From assembly GCA_026545225.1 (NCBI GenBank), contig CM048851.1, positions 30,503,956-30,567,955 on the forward strand: a DNA stretch of 64,000 nt. The letters are read 5' to 3'. Under the pieces are notes generated by a model that worked only from the letters and a program-made list of their open reading frames with translations, had not been told where the DNA came from and made no database searches. This DNA is from Cornus controversa. Lineage: Eukaryota > Streptophyta > Magnoliopsida > Cornales > Cornaceae. The position numbers and the translations under genes are program-made. Of the stretch, positions 44,450 through 56,768 are shown piece after piece (position 1 is the first letter of the stretch; each line of letters begins with the position of its first letter).

Positions 44450-47400
44450 CTGCAGATCCCAAAACTAGCAGATTATAAAGCCTCATTCGCACTACCAATG
44501 CTCCCCTTTGAATTATTGGTAATAAAACATATTTCTCAGTTTTAACTTATACGGCTGCATTCTGGAAACCAATAATCAAATCATCTGGGAATAAGATTAA
44601 ACAAAACCATGCCACTGTAATCAACTGTCCGTGAGGTTATCATACCTGCTCATCAAGGTTGCCCGAAGAACTGACCATTCCCACAGGCAAACTGTTTGTG
44701 AGATCTCCAGCAGTTCCACACAAGTCCTGCACCATAGGGAGGAGTTTGTAACCCAAAAAATTCAAGATTACCATGACAATTCAACAATTTTTGTACAACT
44801 TGACAAAGATTATCTTGAAGTCATTTTCCATCAATGATCAATGCGTAACAAATTATGTAACAATCGAAACAACATTAATGATTAGTTCTTGACATAGAAA
44901 CTAATAACAAGATATGAATCCTCCTTGCTATAATAAAACACCTTCATGATATCTCCAATTTAGGCTTGGGATGTAGAGTCCTGATTAGTGAGCTGGAGTG
45001 CAATAAGATGCAAACAGGACAGACATGCTAAATGTAAGAAGTAGATTTATTTGTATTTTTTGTTTTTTTTTTCCATAATTGGGAATTTATTTGTATTTTT
45101 GTTCCCTGACTATTATGCATTATGGACTACATTGAATAGGCTAAAAACTTATTAGAGAGGTTATACAACCTATACATCTAACAAAAGGCTTTTCTTTCTG
45201 ATATTAGACTTCATTTTATATTTTAGCAGTTACTTTAAGATGGTAAACTTCATTTTAATTTTGAGGTGTGGAATGTCCAATGGACCGATACAGAGGAACC
45301 AAAGGATTAGGGAGGCCACAAGGAAAGGTGATATTACATAGGAAAATTGGAACAGGCTATAATTGCTCAAGACATGTCCAGTGGGTGTGTCTTAAGGATA
45401 TCCTAAAGAGGAGGAGAATTAACATAACTTGTCTACAAGAAACCAAATAGTACGGTGAAAAGGGAAGAGAGATCAAAGAAGGATATAAACTCTTTTATGC
45501 AGGTGCCAAGGATAACCATAGAAATGGTGTAGGCATAGTAGTAGACCAACATATGGGAGAGATAAAATTGTAAAAACTAGAAGACAAGGAGATAGATTAA
45601 TGACTATCCAACTTGTAACAGATACAAAAAATAAAGAATATAATAAGCGCATACGCTCCAAAGGGGGCATTACAAAAGAAAATAAAAAAGACATTTTGGG
45701 AGTCACTAGATGATAAAGTACAAAATATACCAAGTCATGAAAGTCAATTCATAGGGATGTAACTTTAATGGGCATGTAGGGGTCCCATGCTCGTGGAGAA
45801 TATGGATTTGGAGAGAGATATGAGACAAGTGACACTCTTAGAATTTTCGAAAGCATATAACTAGTTATAGCAAATACATTTTCCATATAAAAAAAAAGAA
45901 CATTTAACTACATGTAAGAGTGGCATGAATAAAACACCAATTGATTGCTGTCCATATAGAAGAAGAGCGTGGACATCATGTAGGAAGGTAAAGGTAATCC
46001 TGAGAAAAAGTCTCACAAATCAATACCAATTGTTGATACTACACTTGGTACTTTAAGGTTTTAAATATCAAAAACCAATAAAAGGACATCAAAACATAAA
46101 GTGGAAAGAATTGAAATGTAATAAGAAAATAACGTTTAGAGAAAAAACATTACCAGAAAGAAAATGGAACTGGAATGACAATACAAATAACTTGTGGTCG
46201 AATATGGTGGAGCATATTAGGAACGTGGCGAAAGGGACTAGAAGAGATTAAAGGGAAGAAATTTATTAAAAAATAAACGTGGTGGGGAAATGATGAAATA
46301 CAAAAGGCAGTACAAAATAAGAGGAGTTTAAAAAATAACTTGTAATGGAATGAAAAAATAACACGTGATTATAAAAAATTAAACATAGTAGGAGAAATAG
46401 TTTATAATAGAAAAGAATGGAAAAGAGAATCCTTTTGGCTGTCCCCGTTCATATGGGATAAAGGGAATGATGATGATGTCCAGTGGGTTTGTCATGTGTG
46501 ACAAAATCAATCAGGACAGGAGAACCGCGGGATATGTCTATGTTTGTGGGTTAGTAGCTTTCATCTAGCTGATCCTTAACCTTCAGTATAAATTTCTAGT
46601 TTTTACAGATTAAACCTCCAACTTCGAATTCATATTGATGTAATTCGAGGCACCATAAAGAAGCAGTTGCTCAATGGCTAGCTTAACTAATAATCATGCC
46701 ATAGCCTAAGTCTTGCAGATCCCAGTTAAGATTAAGTGGCACAATCCACAACATAATATTTCTTTGAATCATAATTTCAACAATGTTAAAAGATTTTTCA
46801 ACAAACAGATCAAAATTAACAGATAACATTATATAGTGCATGTTTATGTACTGAAGGCATTGACTCATGTAATGCCAATATTGGAATTGGGAACATACTT
46901 CCTCATCTGTGTTGACAGAAGGATTATCAGTTCTTTCAGCTAGAACCTTCGGATCTTCAGGAGTCCCCTGTGTACACCATAAATTGGATTAGAAGATTCA
47001 ATCAAGCTTTATCCATTTACTGACAATATCCTTATACTCAGACAAAAGAATCATACAAAAGAATCATACAGGATAATCCTGGTTGCCAGCGAAATTTTCC
47101 CCTTCCATGACTATAGGCTTAATATCAATCGGTGTTTCCTGCACACCCAATAAAAATTATATGGTAAATCAAATAATAATAATGACTAAAACATATTGTT
47201 ACTTATTACATTGGGATTGATAATTAATATTTAGCCATATATTCAGCTAGTTATTAAAGGAAAAGGCATGAACAAGATTAGACAGACAGTAATACACTTC
47301 CAAAACAAAGTGTTCCAGCTTTTCTCATAAACATACCGGTTCAATTTGGTCCAAAGAAAGATTCCTTCCTCCCTTAGTGAGGTCTCTCAGCGTTCCCTGG

Positions 47401-50400
47401 CAATTCAATAAACATAGGAAAGTAAAACGACAAATTGCCACAACCAGAAAATAATAAGGTAGCCATGATTTGTAACAAAAGCAACTTAACAACAATAATA
47501 GAGCAGAATAAAGACGAGAAGAATAAAGCGTAATCAATTTTTTTTGGGTCTGAAAGCAGAAGAGTTCTCTGACAAGCGTAGATGAAATTAATCTCATTCT
47601 TCATGACCCACTGAAATGAGAGAGAGACAGAGACAGAGACAGAGAAACATTAATAAGAACAGAAATCAAATAGCTAGAAAAGAATATAAGTGGTGCACTC
47701 AGAATTTCAACCACAAATGGCTTGAGATATGTCCACATTAAGCTAGTTTTCAAACTCTCCTTTCCTTTCTATATTAAATTCTTCGACCTCAACCCACCAC
47801 AGCAAAGTGCATCAAAAAATGAATCATGAGATCAAACAGGCCTGAGAAGAGTTCATACATTTTGACCCTTCTCCATTAACCTCGAGAAGATAGCAGACCG
47901 CAATTTTTTCAAGACGCCCCCTCCCATACCAATTGGCACATAGTCAACTCTCATAGGATAAAAATATATATATCTTCATACTAAGAATGTTCAAGAGAAT
48001 TTCTTTAGAAGTATTCTATTTCCAAGAGAAAACAGATTAAAAAAAAAATTGAATAGTATAATGCAAGAAGGTGGTTCAACAGACTACAAATATAAAAAAT
48101 AATAACTTTAAAACACCCTAACTCATCGCACCCACTGATATCTATTTCATTAACTTGAAACATCTCATTCAGAGATTTGAGAGTTGAGAGTAGATGGATG
48201 AATTTACTTCTGCAAAAATTGAGAAACTTGCCCTAGTACCAGAAGTTACTACTACTTAATTAATAGCATGAATTAAAAAAAGAAAGAAAGAAAAACCACA
48301 AAAGAAGGGAAAATTCTTGGTGTACTAGATTCACTCAACCACCTTAGTTTGAGTGATATGTGTCAATAGCATTTCTAAAATTAACAGAGAAAATGACTTT
48401 TAAAGGTGTATTGGTTAAAAGGTTAAAGGTGTTCTAAAGAAAGCTAGATGTCATCAGCAGTACAAACTCAAAATTCAGCCTGTTCCAACAGCTAGGATGG
48501 AAGAAGCATCTCTAGGATAGAACAGCAGTCATCATGACAATCACAGATCTTGATGAACAAGTCAGTGGTACAGAAACTCCTTGGTATTTTGTGCCACCAT
48601 TGATTATTAAGGATAAATAAAAATCAAAAGCAGGTAAAAATTTCCTCGGAGTCTCCCAACTTATGAATTCACTTCTTTAGCCAAGGATAAGCACTTCTAA
48701 GCTGGCCTGACAAGCATACCTTGGAAAATCTGCAAATTGAATCGAGAGAGAGGATCTTTTTAGGGGTGGGGGGGTTAAGATACAGAGAAATATTTCTCAA
48801 TTGATAGCAGAAAAAAATCATCCTTGACCAGAGTTTTAAGCTTTTAGCTACCCTAAAAATCACAGCCTCCCCAGCCCGAACAACAAGGCCAATCAACCAG
48901 CTTTAATAGTAACAAGAATTACATCCAAACATTCTGTTTAAAGTCACATAAAATTCAACTAGATTCATGAACCCATACACATGAAAGGTCCACTACACAA
49001 ATGGATTCTGGTTTCTACTATATCCAAGTGTTCATAATTCCAAGGGAAAAGAAACACAGAAAATAAGCAGTATCAGATAACCAAGATTACACAGACCTTA
49101 TTTATCACCAAAAAAGAAAAAGGAAAGAAAGAATGAAAGATTACACAAACCTTGTTTGCCCACATAAGTCCACAAGCATTGCAGAGTGTCCTTGGTCCAG
49201 CCGGTCCACGACGCATTGCAGGAGTAGAATTTTCACTAACACCACAATGATGACATCTTCGAACACTGGAAAATAATGCAGAATCAAAAAGCATAGATAA
49301 AAATAAATAAAATGTTCCATTGAAAGCAGCATTAAGACATACAAAATATCTTTCCAAAACCCTGAAAGCAGCAACCTCAAAATTAGGATGGAACTCACAC
49401 AATTACTGAACAAGGTGTGCCATCTCCTTGAAGGCAACTCTTTGCAGAATCCCAACCAGAAGACCCCGAACCTCCTTTCAATGATGCAAACTGACCATTC
49501 TTACGGTGCATCCTAGTAGAATAATACATACATCAAGAAACACCAACACAACCTCTAGCTAACCTTTTATCTCAAAAGTTCAAATAAATTCTACAAGAAT
49601 GACTGTAACAGAGGGCTCATAGTGCTTTTTTTTTTTCCTTCATTGATGATACCTCTACTTACAGTGTTCTGCTTAAATGTTACCATTCTCAATTTTCACA
49701 TTGCATGTCTTTCTCATTACTCTGTATTCCTTCCCAAGAGTAAATAAAATGTCCAGATTCTGTTACTTTCAGTTTGTTTTGACCAAAATACCCATCACAA
49801 TACTTAGACCATTCTTCACGACCACAAAAAAAAACAGACCTATTGATAGAACTTTATAATGACGAAAGAAATGGTTAGTTAAGTTGTTGCAGACATGGTT
49901 TGACTGGAGCAAAGCACTGAAGCTAAAAAAACAAACACCTGAAACATAATTTCAATAGTGTAGTGTATTTCTGAAGTATCACAATAAAGGAAGCGGATCT
50001 ACCTCTAAACTAAATTTGCAACAATCAGAAAAAAAGAAATAAGTAAAAAAAAAGCGAATAAATGAATAATTAATCAAATAAACATATAGATATAAATGCC
50101 ACATACCCAGAAAAGAAAAAAGAAAGAAACATGAATATTTTTTTAACTGATAGCTTAAAAATCAAACCTCTATCCTAGCCCCTCCCATTTGAATGCCATT
50201 CTAGCACTTTTACATGGCTTTGACATAAACATATATGTGACACATACATACATAAATAAATATATAAATATATATATATAATGTTTGGAGAATAACCAAT
50301 TGCTAGAGCCCCTTTCAAGTACTGACTACTGAAGGTTTAGTTATCAAACTCTGCACCATCTTTTCTGGCTCAAAGAAAATTATAGCCCTTCCCAGAATGG

Positions 50401-53400
50401 GTAAGAAGACAGAGAATAGGTAAGAAGACCAGAGTTGAGGCCCATATGGAAGTGGAGCCAGTTCAAAAGTAAATTTGGCAACTGTTAAAATGGTGTTTGC
50501 ACATTATTTGAAGCAATATTTTTAAGCAAAAAATTCTACCCTTAAAATATTTAAAGAATACTAAGTTAATCTGACTGTATGTTCCACTACTTCTAACTAC
50601 TCACTTGGAATTGCAAAGGATAACAACATTCTGGGCTTGAGTATCTGATAAAAACAACCTTATTCATCCTACAGATCTAATGTGCATTCTTCCAGAGATT
50701 TCCAACATAAAATGCTCCAATAATATCCTAGACAAATTCATGTAGCCAGATTAAAAATGCATTAACTGCAGACTACAACAAATGATGTAGATCAATCTTA
50801 CCTTTGAGCAACCTCTTTTCGCACGGTGTACCTGATTTTCTTGTCAAAGCATCTCTCCTTACGCTTTTGACGGAACCTAACCAGGGAGGCAATTCTTCGT
50901 GAAAGATTTGAACGCTTTGGAGTATCATCCACACCCTACGGGAAGTGTTTCAGATAAAGCATGAACACAAATACAGAAAATGCAAACTAATTGCTATAAT
51001 ATTTCAACTTCAGAATTACCCTGTTATTAGGATCAAAAGGAACATCACGGGTAGGCACACCAGTAGGAATTTCACAACTTCCCAGGAGCAAGAGCACTGC
51101 CTGTACCTGTTTAGTACAGTTCCAACAATCCATGCATCGAGTCAAAATAAACGTACTCCAAACCAGATGCAATTAATGACCAGTAGCAAAGTAGTGACCA
51201 ATAATACAAGAAGTTGACAAGACACATGTTGAGAACAAGAACAACAAAAAAAAAAAACAAATAATCAAATATTGTATCCATTCAATCTCGACACCAAGGC
51301 ATAGTGAGATTGAAGTCCATAGAGAATGATTCTAATACCTTGAAGCAAAATGACAACATGTTTTACTTCAATTGTTTATTTAAAGTTCTACCCCAAAGTG
51401 AAGTTAAGTATACCACTCTCATCTAGGTCTATCCTACTGACATTTAAACAGTTCTTCAGCCGACAAGCCCGAGAAAGAAGTAAGATGGAAGGACACAAAC
51501 TCATTTCATTCACCTCAAGAGTCCACAATCAGCCTAATGCATAAAGTGAATTGTGACAAATTAGCAAATTCTTCATCAGACCCAATTAAAAGGCATAGAA
51601 CAGTTCATCCAAAATGCAGGCTAACTCCTCATAGCATTAAAGCATTATCCACTTCATGTCTCAGGCACAATTGATGCATGCATCAAGAATCACGTACATA
51701 TTAGAATCTCATCATTGCTGTTACAAATGGATTGTTCAATGTCCAAAAGTTCCCAAAGCCCATATAGTTTCCTTCATTGCTTTCCTGTGAAATAGATTTC
51801 TCAATGCCAAGAAGCATTAATGGAAACTTCTTCTTTTTTCTGTTGCACGATACCAAATATACATTTAACAAGTTACAGGTCCAACACTGCATAATATACT
51901 TGATACCAGATAAAAATTTAACAAGTTACAAGTCCAACACTGTGTAATAAAAATGTGTTGAAGAGGTTTTAATCAAACTGCAGGCATAATGGAGTCAGTG
52001 CTCTTATTTAAAAAGAAAAAGAAAAGAAAATGAATAAGTTTTAAGAAAAGAGAAGGAATAAGTTTTAATTTTACACTTTTTCCATTAAAAAAAATACCAT
52101 GGTAACAAAGAACTTACAATTTTAGCAGAAGTAACTTTTTTTCTTTTTCAATCAAGAAATTATCTACTCAACTCTTTTCACTAATTCAAAAAGGTATTGA
52201 GAATCATGAGATTATATATGGTTAAAGGCATGATGATTTAAAGAGACAGAGAATCTGTGCCACATGTTTTCCCAAAATGAACCGGGTATGCCACCTCCTT
52301 GTTACAAACTTAAGAAATAGAAAATGTGACTCGTATCATAATTTATGTGCCTAGTAAATAAATTATATTATAGAAAACAAAAGAATGATACTGAGCAAAA
52401 CATATTGGTCTGCTGACAACTTTAGTAATTTAAAGTAAGTATTAGTTCCATAATGATGTATCTAACAAAATAGATTGACATCCAGTTCAAATTAAAAAAG
52501 GCCTCAGAGAGTACATTGCAATATGCTACAGCTGACAAATTCCAGAAGTAACGAAAAAAAGATAGATGGTTCAGAACACTAACGAGGTTGAGGATGAATG
52601 CATATGTAGAAGGGTCAAATAAAAATAGAAAGGAGGGCTTGGAATGAACATTCTACATTAAAAGTTTCAAGCAGTAAGTGAAGAACACCCACATCCTAAG
52701 GTAATAACGTTGATAAAAATTGTTGTACAGACATGATGTTTGATAAAGATATTGTGTGTACTGTTTCTTCAGGCGATGCAAATGAACAATCTGAAGTATC
52801 CAATGAGAGTTGGAATATCCAAGTATTGTTAAAGTAATTCTGGGAGAAATCTCCTTTAAACAGCAAAATAAGTATTTCAAGATTTTCCTTCTATTTCCTT
52901 TGAAAGATGAAAGTGCAATTTTCACGAGGACAGAAATGTTCTTGTAGAAAACCCGCAACACAATGCATACTTTTAAAGGTAAATGAAATTTAGCATTCTA
53001 AAAACACAAAGCAGCTCATTAATTAGTAAAAGTTACTATCATGAAAGATAATTTGAGCAATGCTTAGAAGATCATCTGACCAGGTTGCTGCCTGCTTGGC
53101 AAGAGACAAGTTGCATAAAATTTCCACATCATTAGATTGATATGATGATTTGTCAGCGAGATTAAATGAGGAGGAATGGGGGAAATAGGTAGACCTATAA
53201 ATATGAAGCAAAAAGCAGTTTAAAATTCTGTTAAAGATAATAATTCGAGACTCATCCTCACTGTCAAAGAAGACAAATAAGTCACTTCACTAATAGGAAA
53301 ATAATCTGCATAAAATTTCCCAAACTAAGTCATAGTTGGCTTCAACCTGCTTTTGAAAAAACTAAAATTTTATTCTTAATGTTCTCCTAAACTATAAAAC

Positions 53401-54105
53401 CACTGAGTTGACAGTAGAATCCAGGACCAACAGAGACAGTACAGTCATAGACTCGTTATATAAAATTATATACCGTACGAAATGATGTTCACCAATAAAG
53501 AAACATAAGAATAAGCCCAACATCATCCGCCTTCACATAAATACTAACAAAAAGACACCTAATAAGAGACGTCAAAGTAATTGATACAAAACCACCATAA
53601 ACACAAGCTTACGAAATAGTAACCAGAATAAAACTACAAAAAACAGTACCAACCCGTCAAAAACACAGCAAATTATGACAAACCCAAATAAAATTCATTA
53701 ACTTCACGATATATACAGCAGTTAGTTCACGCAAACTGAACTCTTTCATCAAAGAAAAGCTCCATAAAATTTTCTTCTCAAATACTAATACAATTTTACC
53801 AAACTATTGAACCGCAAAACAATCAAAACAGAATAAAAACGCACCTTCTCGGGCGTGACAGCAGGGAATACATAAACCTCTCCTTCGAAAGCAAGAGTGA
53901 GCTCACTGGTCCGAGACGCCACCACAACACTTCCGTGGTCCGAAGCGTTTACCGAGCTCATATGACCACCATCATCACCACCATCCATAGCATCATCACC
54001 ACCGCCATCTTCGTACTCGCCGTCGTCGTCGCCATCGATGATCTGTATCGCCACGCGCTCCTCGTACGGACGGGCCTGAAGTGGCCGTGGATTCGCCGCC
54101 ATCAT
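44384..54105 (-). CDS. ZML: TIFY-CCT-GATA zinc-finger transcription factor (ZML class), complete, 10 exons
   Basis: Exons in coding order: 54105-53845, 51106-51020, 50935-50802, 49512-49399, 49265-49151, 47396-47337, 47138-47070, 46967-46899, 44726-44646, 44449-44384. Joined: 351 residues plus TAG, all frames consistent. Acidic N-terminus; degenerate TIFY motif [14 protein letters not shown] (residues 70-83) running into [12 protein letters not shown] domain about 125-170 ([29 protein letters not shown]); class C GATA finger at 203-230 with CX2CX20CX2C (CHHC…LCNAC); C-terminus DIPANFD. Known for the family (Arabidopsis GATA24/25/28): nuclear regulators of light, excess-light and elongation responses. 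Plant homologues are about 300-350 residues. The start is the first of two adjacent ATGs; two short uORFs precede it. Intron 1 is 2.7 kb. Confidence 0.95.
44646..44726 (-). CDS. ZML: ZML exon 9
   Basis: 27 codons: [20 protein letters not shown], then SGNLDEQ. It lies across a 2.17-kb intron that holds an RTE insertion. Confidence 0.9.
45250..46476 (+). mobile_element. RTE-clade LINE, decayed, antisense inside ZML intron 8
   Basis: + strand: [13 protein letters not shown] at 45411-45447, then a frame-shifted [20 protein letters not shown] (45481-45540), later [16 protein letters not shown] and GHVGVP pieces, ending aaagagaatccttttggc…catatgggataaaggg and gatgatgatg at 46468-46476, the RTE 3' tail. 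Most of RT is missing. A 12-bp identical flank lies at 45375-45386 and 46477-46488. Confidence 0.75.
46899..46967 (-). CDS. ZML: ZML exon 8
   Basis: 23 codons: [20 protein letters not shown], then DEE. Acidic C-terminal region of the family. Donor gtatgt. Confidence 0.9.
47070..47138 (-). CDS. ZML: ZML exon 7
   Basis: 23 codons: [20 protein letters not shown], then DYP. A 12-bp direct duplication (gaatcatacaaa/gaatcatacagg) lies at its donor. Confidence 0.9.
47337..47396 (-). CDS. ZML: ZML exon 6
   Basis: 20 codons: [20 protein letters not shown], the conserved tail right after the GATA finger. Acceptor gccag, donor gtatgt. Confidence 0.93.
47397..49150 (-). other. ZML intron 5, nothing recognised
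   Basis: 1.75-kb intron between the GATA exon and exon 6. No transposon ends or coding remnants seen; a short gagacagagaca run lies near 47620-47645. Confidence 0.55.
49151..49265 (-). CDS. ZML: ZML exon 5 (GATA zinc finger)
   Basis: 115 nt, 39 codons with the carried bases: [20 protein letters not shown], then [16 protein letters not shown]. All four Cys ligands are present and the loop is 20 residues. Donor gtttgt. Confidence 0.95.
49399..49512 (-). CDS. ZML: ZML exon 4 (CCT-GATA linker)
   Basis: 114 nt: [14 protein letters not shown], then [20 protein letters not shown] chose donor gtgagt (after ATTGT) because only this joins in frame to VRRCHHC of exon 5, 133 bp away. Confidence 0.88.
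49513..50801 (-). other. ZML intron 3, nothing recognised
   Basis: 1.29-kb AT-rich intron between the CCT exon and exon 4, with TA-rich microsatellite tracts around 50230-50280. Confidence 0.55.
50802..50935 (-). CDS. ZML: ZML exon 3 (CCT domain)
   Basis: 134 nt: [10 protein letters not shown], then basic CCT residues [20 protein letters not shown] and [11 protein letters not shown]. The CCT domain serves nuclear localisation and protein contacts in the family. Donor gtaaga, two bases carried out. Confidence 0.93.
51020..51106 (-). CDS. ZML: ZML exon 2 (TIFY end)
   Basis: 29 codons: [20 protein letters not shown], then DVPFDPNNR. Phase 0 on both sides, donor gtaatt. Confidence 0.93.
51107..53844 (-). 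other. ZML intron 1, nothing recognised
   Basis: 2.74-kb first intron. No repeat ends or exons recognised; open frames here have no family resemblance. Long first introns in plant genes often hold enhancing elements, but I see no specific one. Confidence 0.55.
53845..54105 (-). CDS. ZML: ZML exon 1 (start, TIFY start)
   Basis: 87 codons, from ATGATG at 54105 to donor gtgcgt. It has an acidic Asp/Gly tract (residues 23-47) and the TIFY motif up to PAVTPEK. Confidence 0.93.
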
Positions 54106-54108
54106 CCG

Positions 54109-54123
54109 TCAGCCGAAGAACAT
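54109..54123 (-). promoter_or_regulatory. Upstream ORF 2 of ZML (4 codons)
   Basis: ATG TTC TTC GGC TGA ends three bases before the main ATG pair, a position where termination may allow reinitiation at the real start. Confidence 0.4.
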
Positions 54124-54140
54124 CAAAACCGAAACTCCAA

Positions 54141-54191
54141 TTATCGAAACCCTAACTCTTCTAACCCCGAGTCCGAGACCACCTGTTCCAT
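54141..54191 (-). promoter_or_regulatory. Upstream ORF 1 of ZML (16 codons)
   Basis: ATG at 54191, stop TAA at 54143-54141, in the presumed 5' UTR 36 bp before the main ATG. It encodes MEQVVSDSGLEELGFR. It could lower translation of the main frame; conservation is not testable here. Confidence 0.5.
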
Positions 54192-54236
54192 TGAAGCCAC
54201 AGAATTAAACTCCCTAATTTCAAGACCCTAACCCTA
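54148..54236 (-). promoter_or_regulatory. Telo-box motifs near the ZML transcription start
   Basis: aaaccctaa-type motifs (AGGGTTAGGG/TTAGGGTTT on minus) occur at about 54146-54155 and 54226-54236, next to a CT-rich leader (54290-54360). Telo-boxes with CT-rich leaders are common near plant transcription starts. No clear TATA box seen. Confidence 0.45.
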
Positions 54237-56250
54237 GATTGAATTTAACCAAATAGAATTGAATAGAAGTTCGCGAATTCAAAGACCGAATAGAGAGAAA
54301 GTAGAGAGAGAGTGTGATGATGAAGAGGATGAGTAAGAAGAAGAGGAGGAGAGAGAAAAAGTACTCTAAAATGGCAAAGATTTGCAGGGGTGTGTGCTAT
54401 TGTTTTTCCTTGAAGAGACTCGATTAAGTAATTACCCACAATTTTCCTTTTTCTTTATCTTTCTTTTAACCAGACTGTGTCCACGTGTCATAGAAATATT
54501 TCTATTTATAGTATCAAAATATGAAAATGAGGTTTGATTCGGAGTAACGTCGGTGTGTTTAAACATGGTGCAGTGAACGTATCAGGACCGTCTGCTTCCA
54601 ATGATTTGATGTGGGACCCAAAATAGGTTGATGGCTCACCTGAAAAGTGGGATGGGTGGCCGATGGATAATGAATGATAAGACTCCCTGTGGACCCCACA
54701 ACCGATGGGTTAGAGTGTGATCTATTCTATTCAAGATTAGTATAATCAAGATTTTGGAAGTGGTATGAGATATTGTGAGATTAAGACTATAATGGGATTG
54801 TGGTATATAGTGGCAGTGTGTGTGACACTTGTGTTGCTTTTTAGTGCAATGGTACTAGTTTAGGAATGAGATTGGTGATCCAATCTTTGAACTTGGAAAT
54901 GTTTGTACTTTGCTTAAAATTTAAATTCAAATGTTTGTATTTTACTTAAAATTTTGTTTACATGGACACATAAGTAGTGAGAAGGTTTTTTTTTCTTTTT
55001 TTTTTAAAATGTTCATGTAAACGCATGCAAAGACCGATAATATTTTTTTCAGAAGGTTCGAACATTCAACCACTTCTTGAAACACATTTATTTATTAAAC
55101 GTGATGTGACCTATATTGCCACACATACAGTAATACATCTCACATATTTTGACATTTTCTCTAGTTAAAAAGTTTTTGAAAAGATACGGAGCAGTGATTT
55201 TTTAAAACATGTTGCGGTGATTTTGAGAAATTAAAGAGAGTAGTTTTATAATCGCTACTCTTAAATGAATAAATGGAAGAATTGCGTGATGAATTGAATT
55301 CTTTTAGTTTTATTCATATAGCCTTTCTTTGGAGGTCCCATGTGGACTAGTATAGCATTATTCTTTCTAAATAGTTCATTAGGTTTTTAGAATTATTCAA
55401 ATATTTAAAAAATAAAAAAAAAAAGGAAAAAATCTATTATAAAGTTGGAGCTCGTCATTGTTCAAGTTCAACTTGGTTAAGAAAACTTAAATTGACCTCT
55501 AGTTTAGCACAATCAAGTCTTAATGAATTAAATCTTAACGGTCACTTTTTTTTCCCGGGCAAATAACTCACACTATACACTTTTGAAAAAAAGAAATATG
55601 AATAGGCCACATGCCTTGATATTTGAACTATTATTGAAGAGTCCAATTTAATTACAACCATTCTATGTTAACCTTTCAACATATAATATCAAATGGCAAT
55701 TCCAATCTTTGACATGGCAGTGCTCTAAAACACAAAATCTCTTTTAATGGTGTCATAATCGTGTCGGTCACTTGTTTAACAGTTTCTAAAAGTGTTTCAG
55801 AGTATAATTGATTTATTTTTTTTATTTTTGAAAACGGTAAGAATATGTTTAGGACACATTTAGAATACAACAATTATTCTTTTTAAAAGGCAGGATTCTA
55901 AATGTAATTTTAAAACACGCCATAAGTCAATACAAAAATAACTGAAAAGAAATTGCAATCATATGGAAAGCTAAACTTTATAAATCGCATACATGAAAAA
56001 ATGAAAATAAATTACATATACTGAATTTTTGCTGTTTTGTTCAATTTTATATTAGCGATTGCATTCATGGTTTGGGAATAAAATGAGTAAAAATAAATTT
56101 TTTTTATACATAATAATATATTATATTATTTTTTTATTTCCATATTCATGTTGTATTTGTATATACCATATTTCTTAGTCAGTATCATACATGACACTAT
56201 GTCCATATTTATGCATCATATGGTATTGGTTACAAAAATATTAGAACTAA
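54192..56250. other. ZML promoter side / intergenic, left part
   Basis: 5' leader and promoter DNA of ZML up to about 54500, then AT-rich intergenic DNA with no gene or clear element. Confidence 0.5.
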
Positions 56251-56609
56251 TGTTTCGTTTGGTTTGGAGGAAGGAAGAGGGGTGGAGGGAAGGAACAAAT
56301 TTCATGCGTTTGGTGGAGAGGATGCAAGGAGAGAAGAGAAAAGATATTTTCTCTTTCATAAATTTTTATCCTTCCAAATTTGGACGGAAGACAGAAAAGA
56401 AGAAATACAGTGCTATTATACATGTTTTAAATTATAAAACTTTCTTTATTTTTCGTTTAACAAACAAAATAAAATATTATCTCATTCTCTACTCTTCCAT
56501 CCAACCAAACAAAAAGAGAGAAGAACACAATCTTTTTTCTAGAAATGTCTCATCAATCCCTCCTTATTTCCCTTCTATCCAATTTTCTTCCTTCCTACCA
56601 AACAAAACA
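56251..56609. mobile_element. Harbinger/Tourist-like MITE
   Basis: The ends TGTTTCGTTTGGTTTGG and CCTACCAAACAAAACA are imperfect inverted repeats, flanked by TAA on both sides (56248-56250, 56610-56612), the 3-bp duplication of PIF/Harbinger elements. Purine-rich left and pyrimidine-rich right halves would fold into a hairpin. 359 bp, non-coding. Confidence 0.82.
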
Positions 56610-56768
56610 TAAATATCAAACAAAATGTAGAATCACCCATTTTATTTATCTAAGGAAATTGTAGGATTAGGACTTGTCTTCTTGTTTCCTAAATTTATTA
56701 ACGGATTTATAATTCATAAATTCATTTTGAAATGTATAGATTAATCATTTTTGTTAATATTGTGTATG

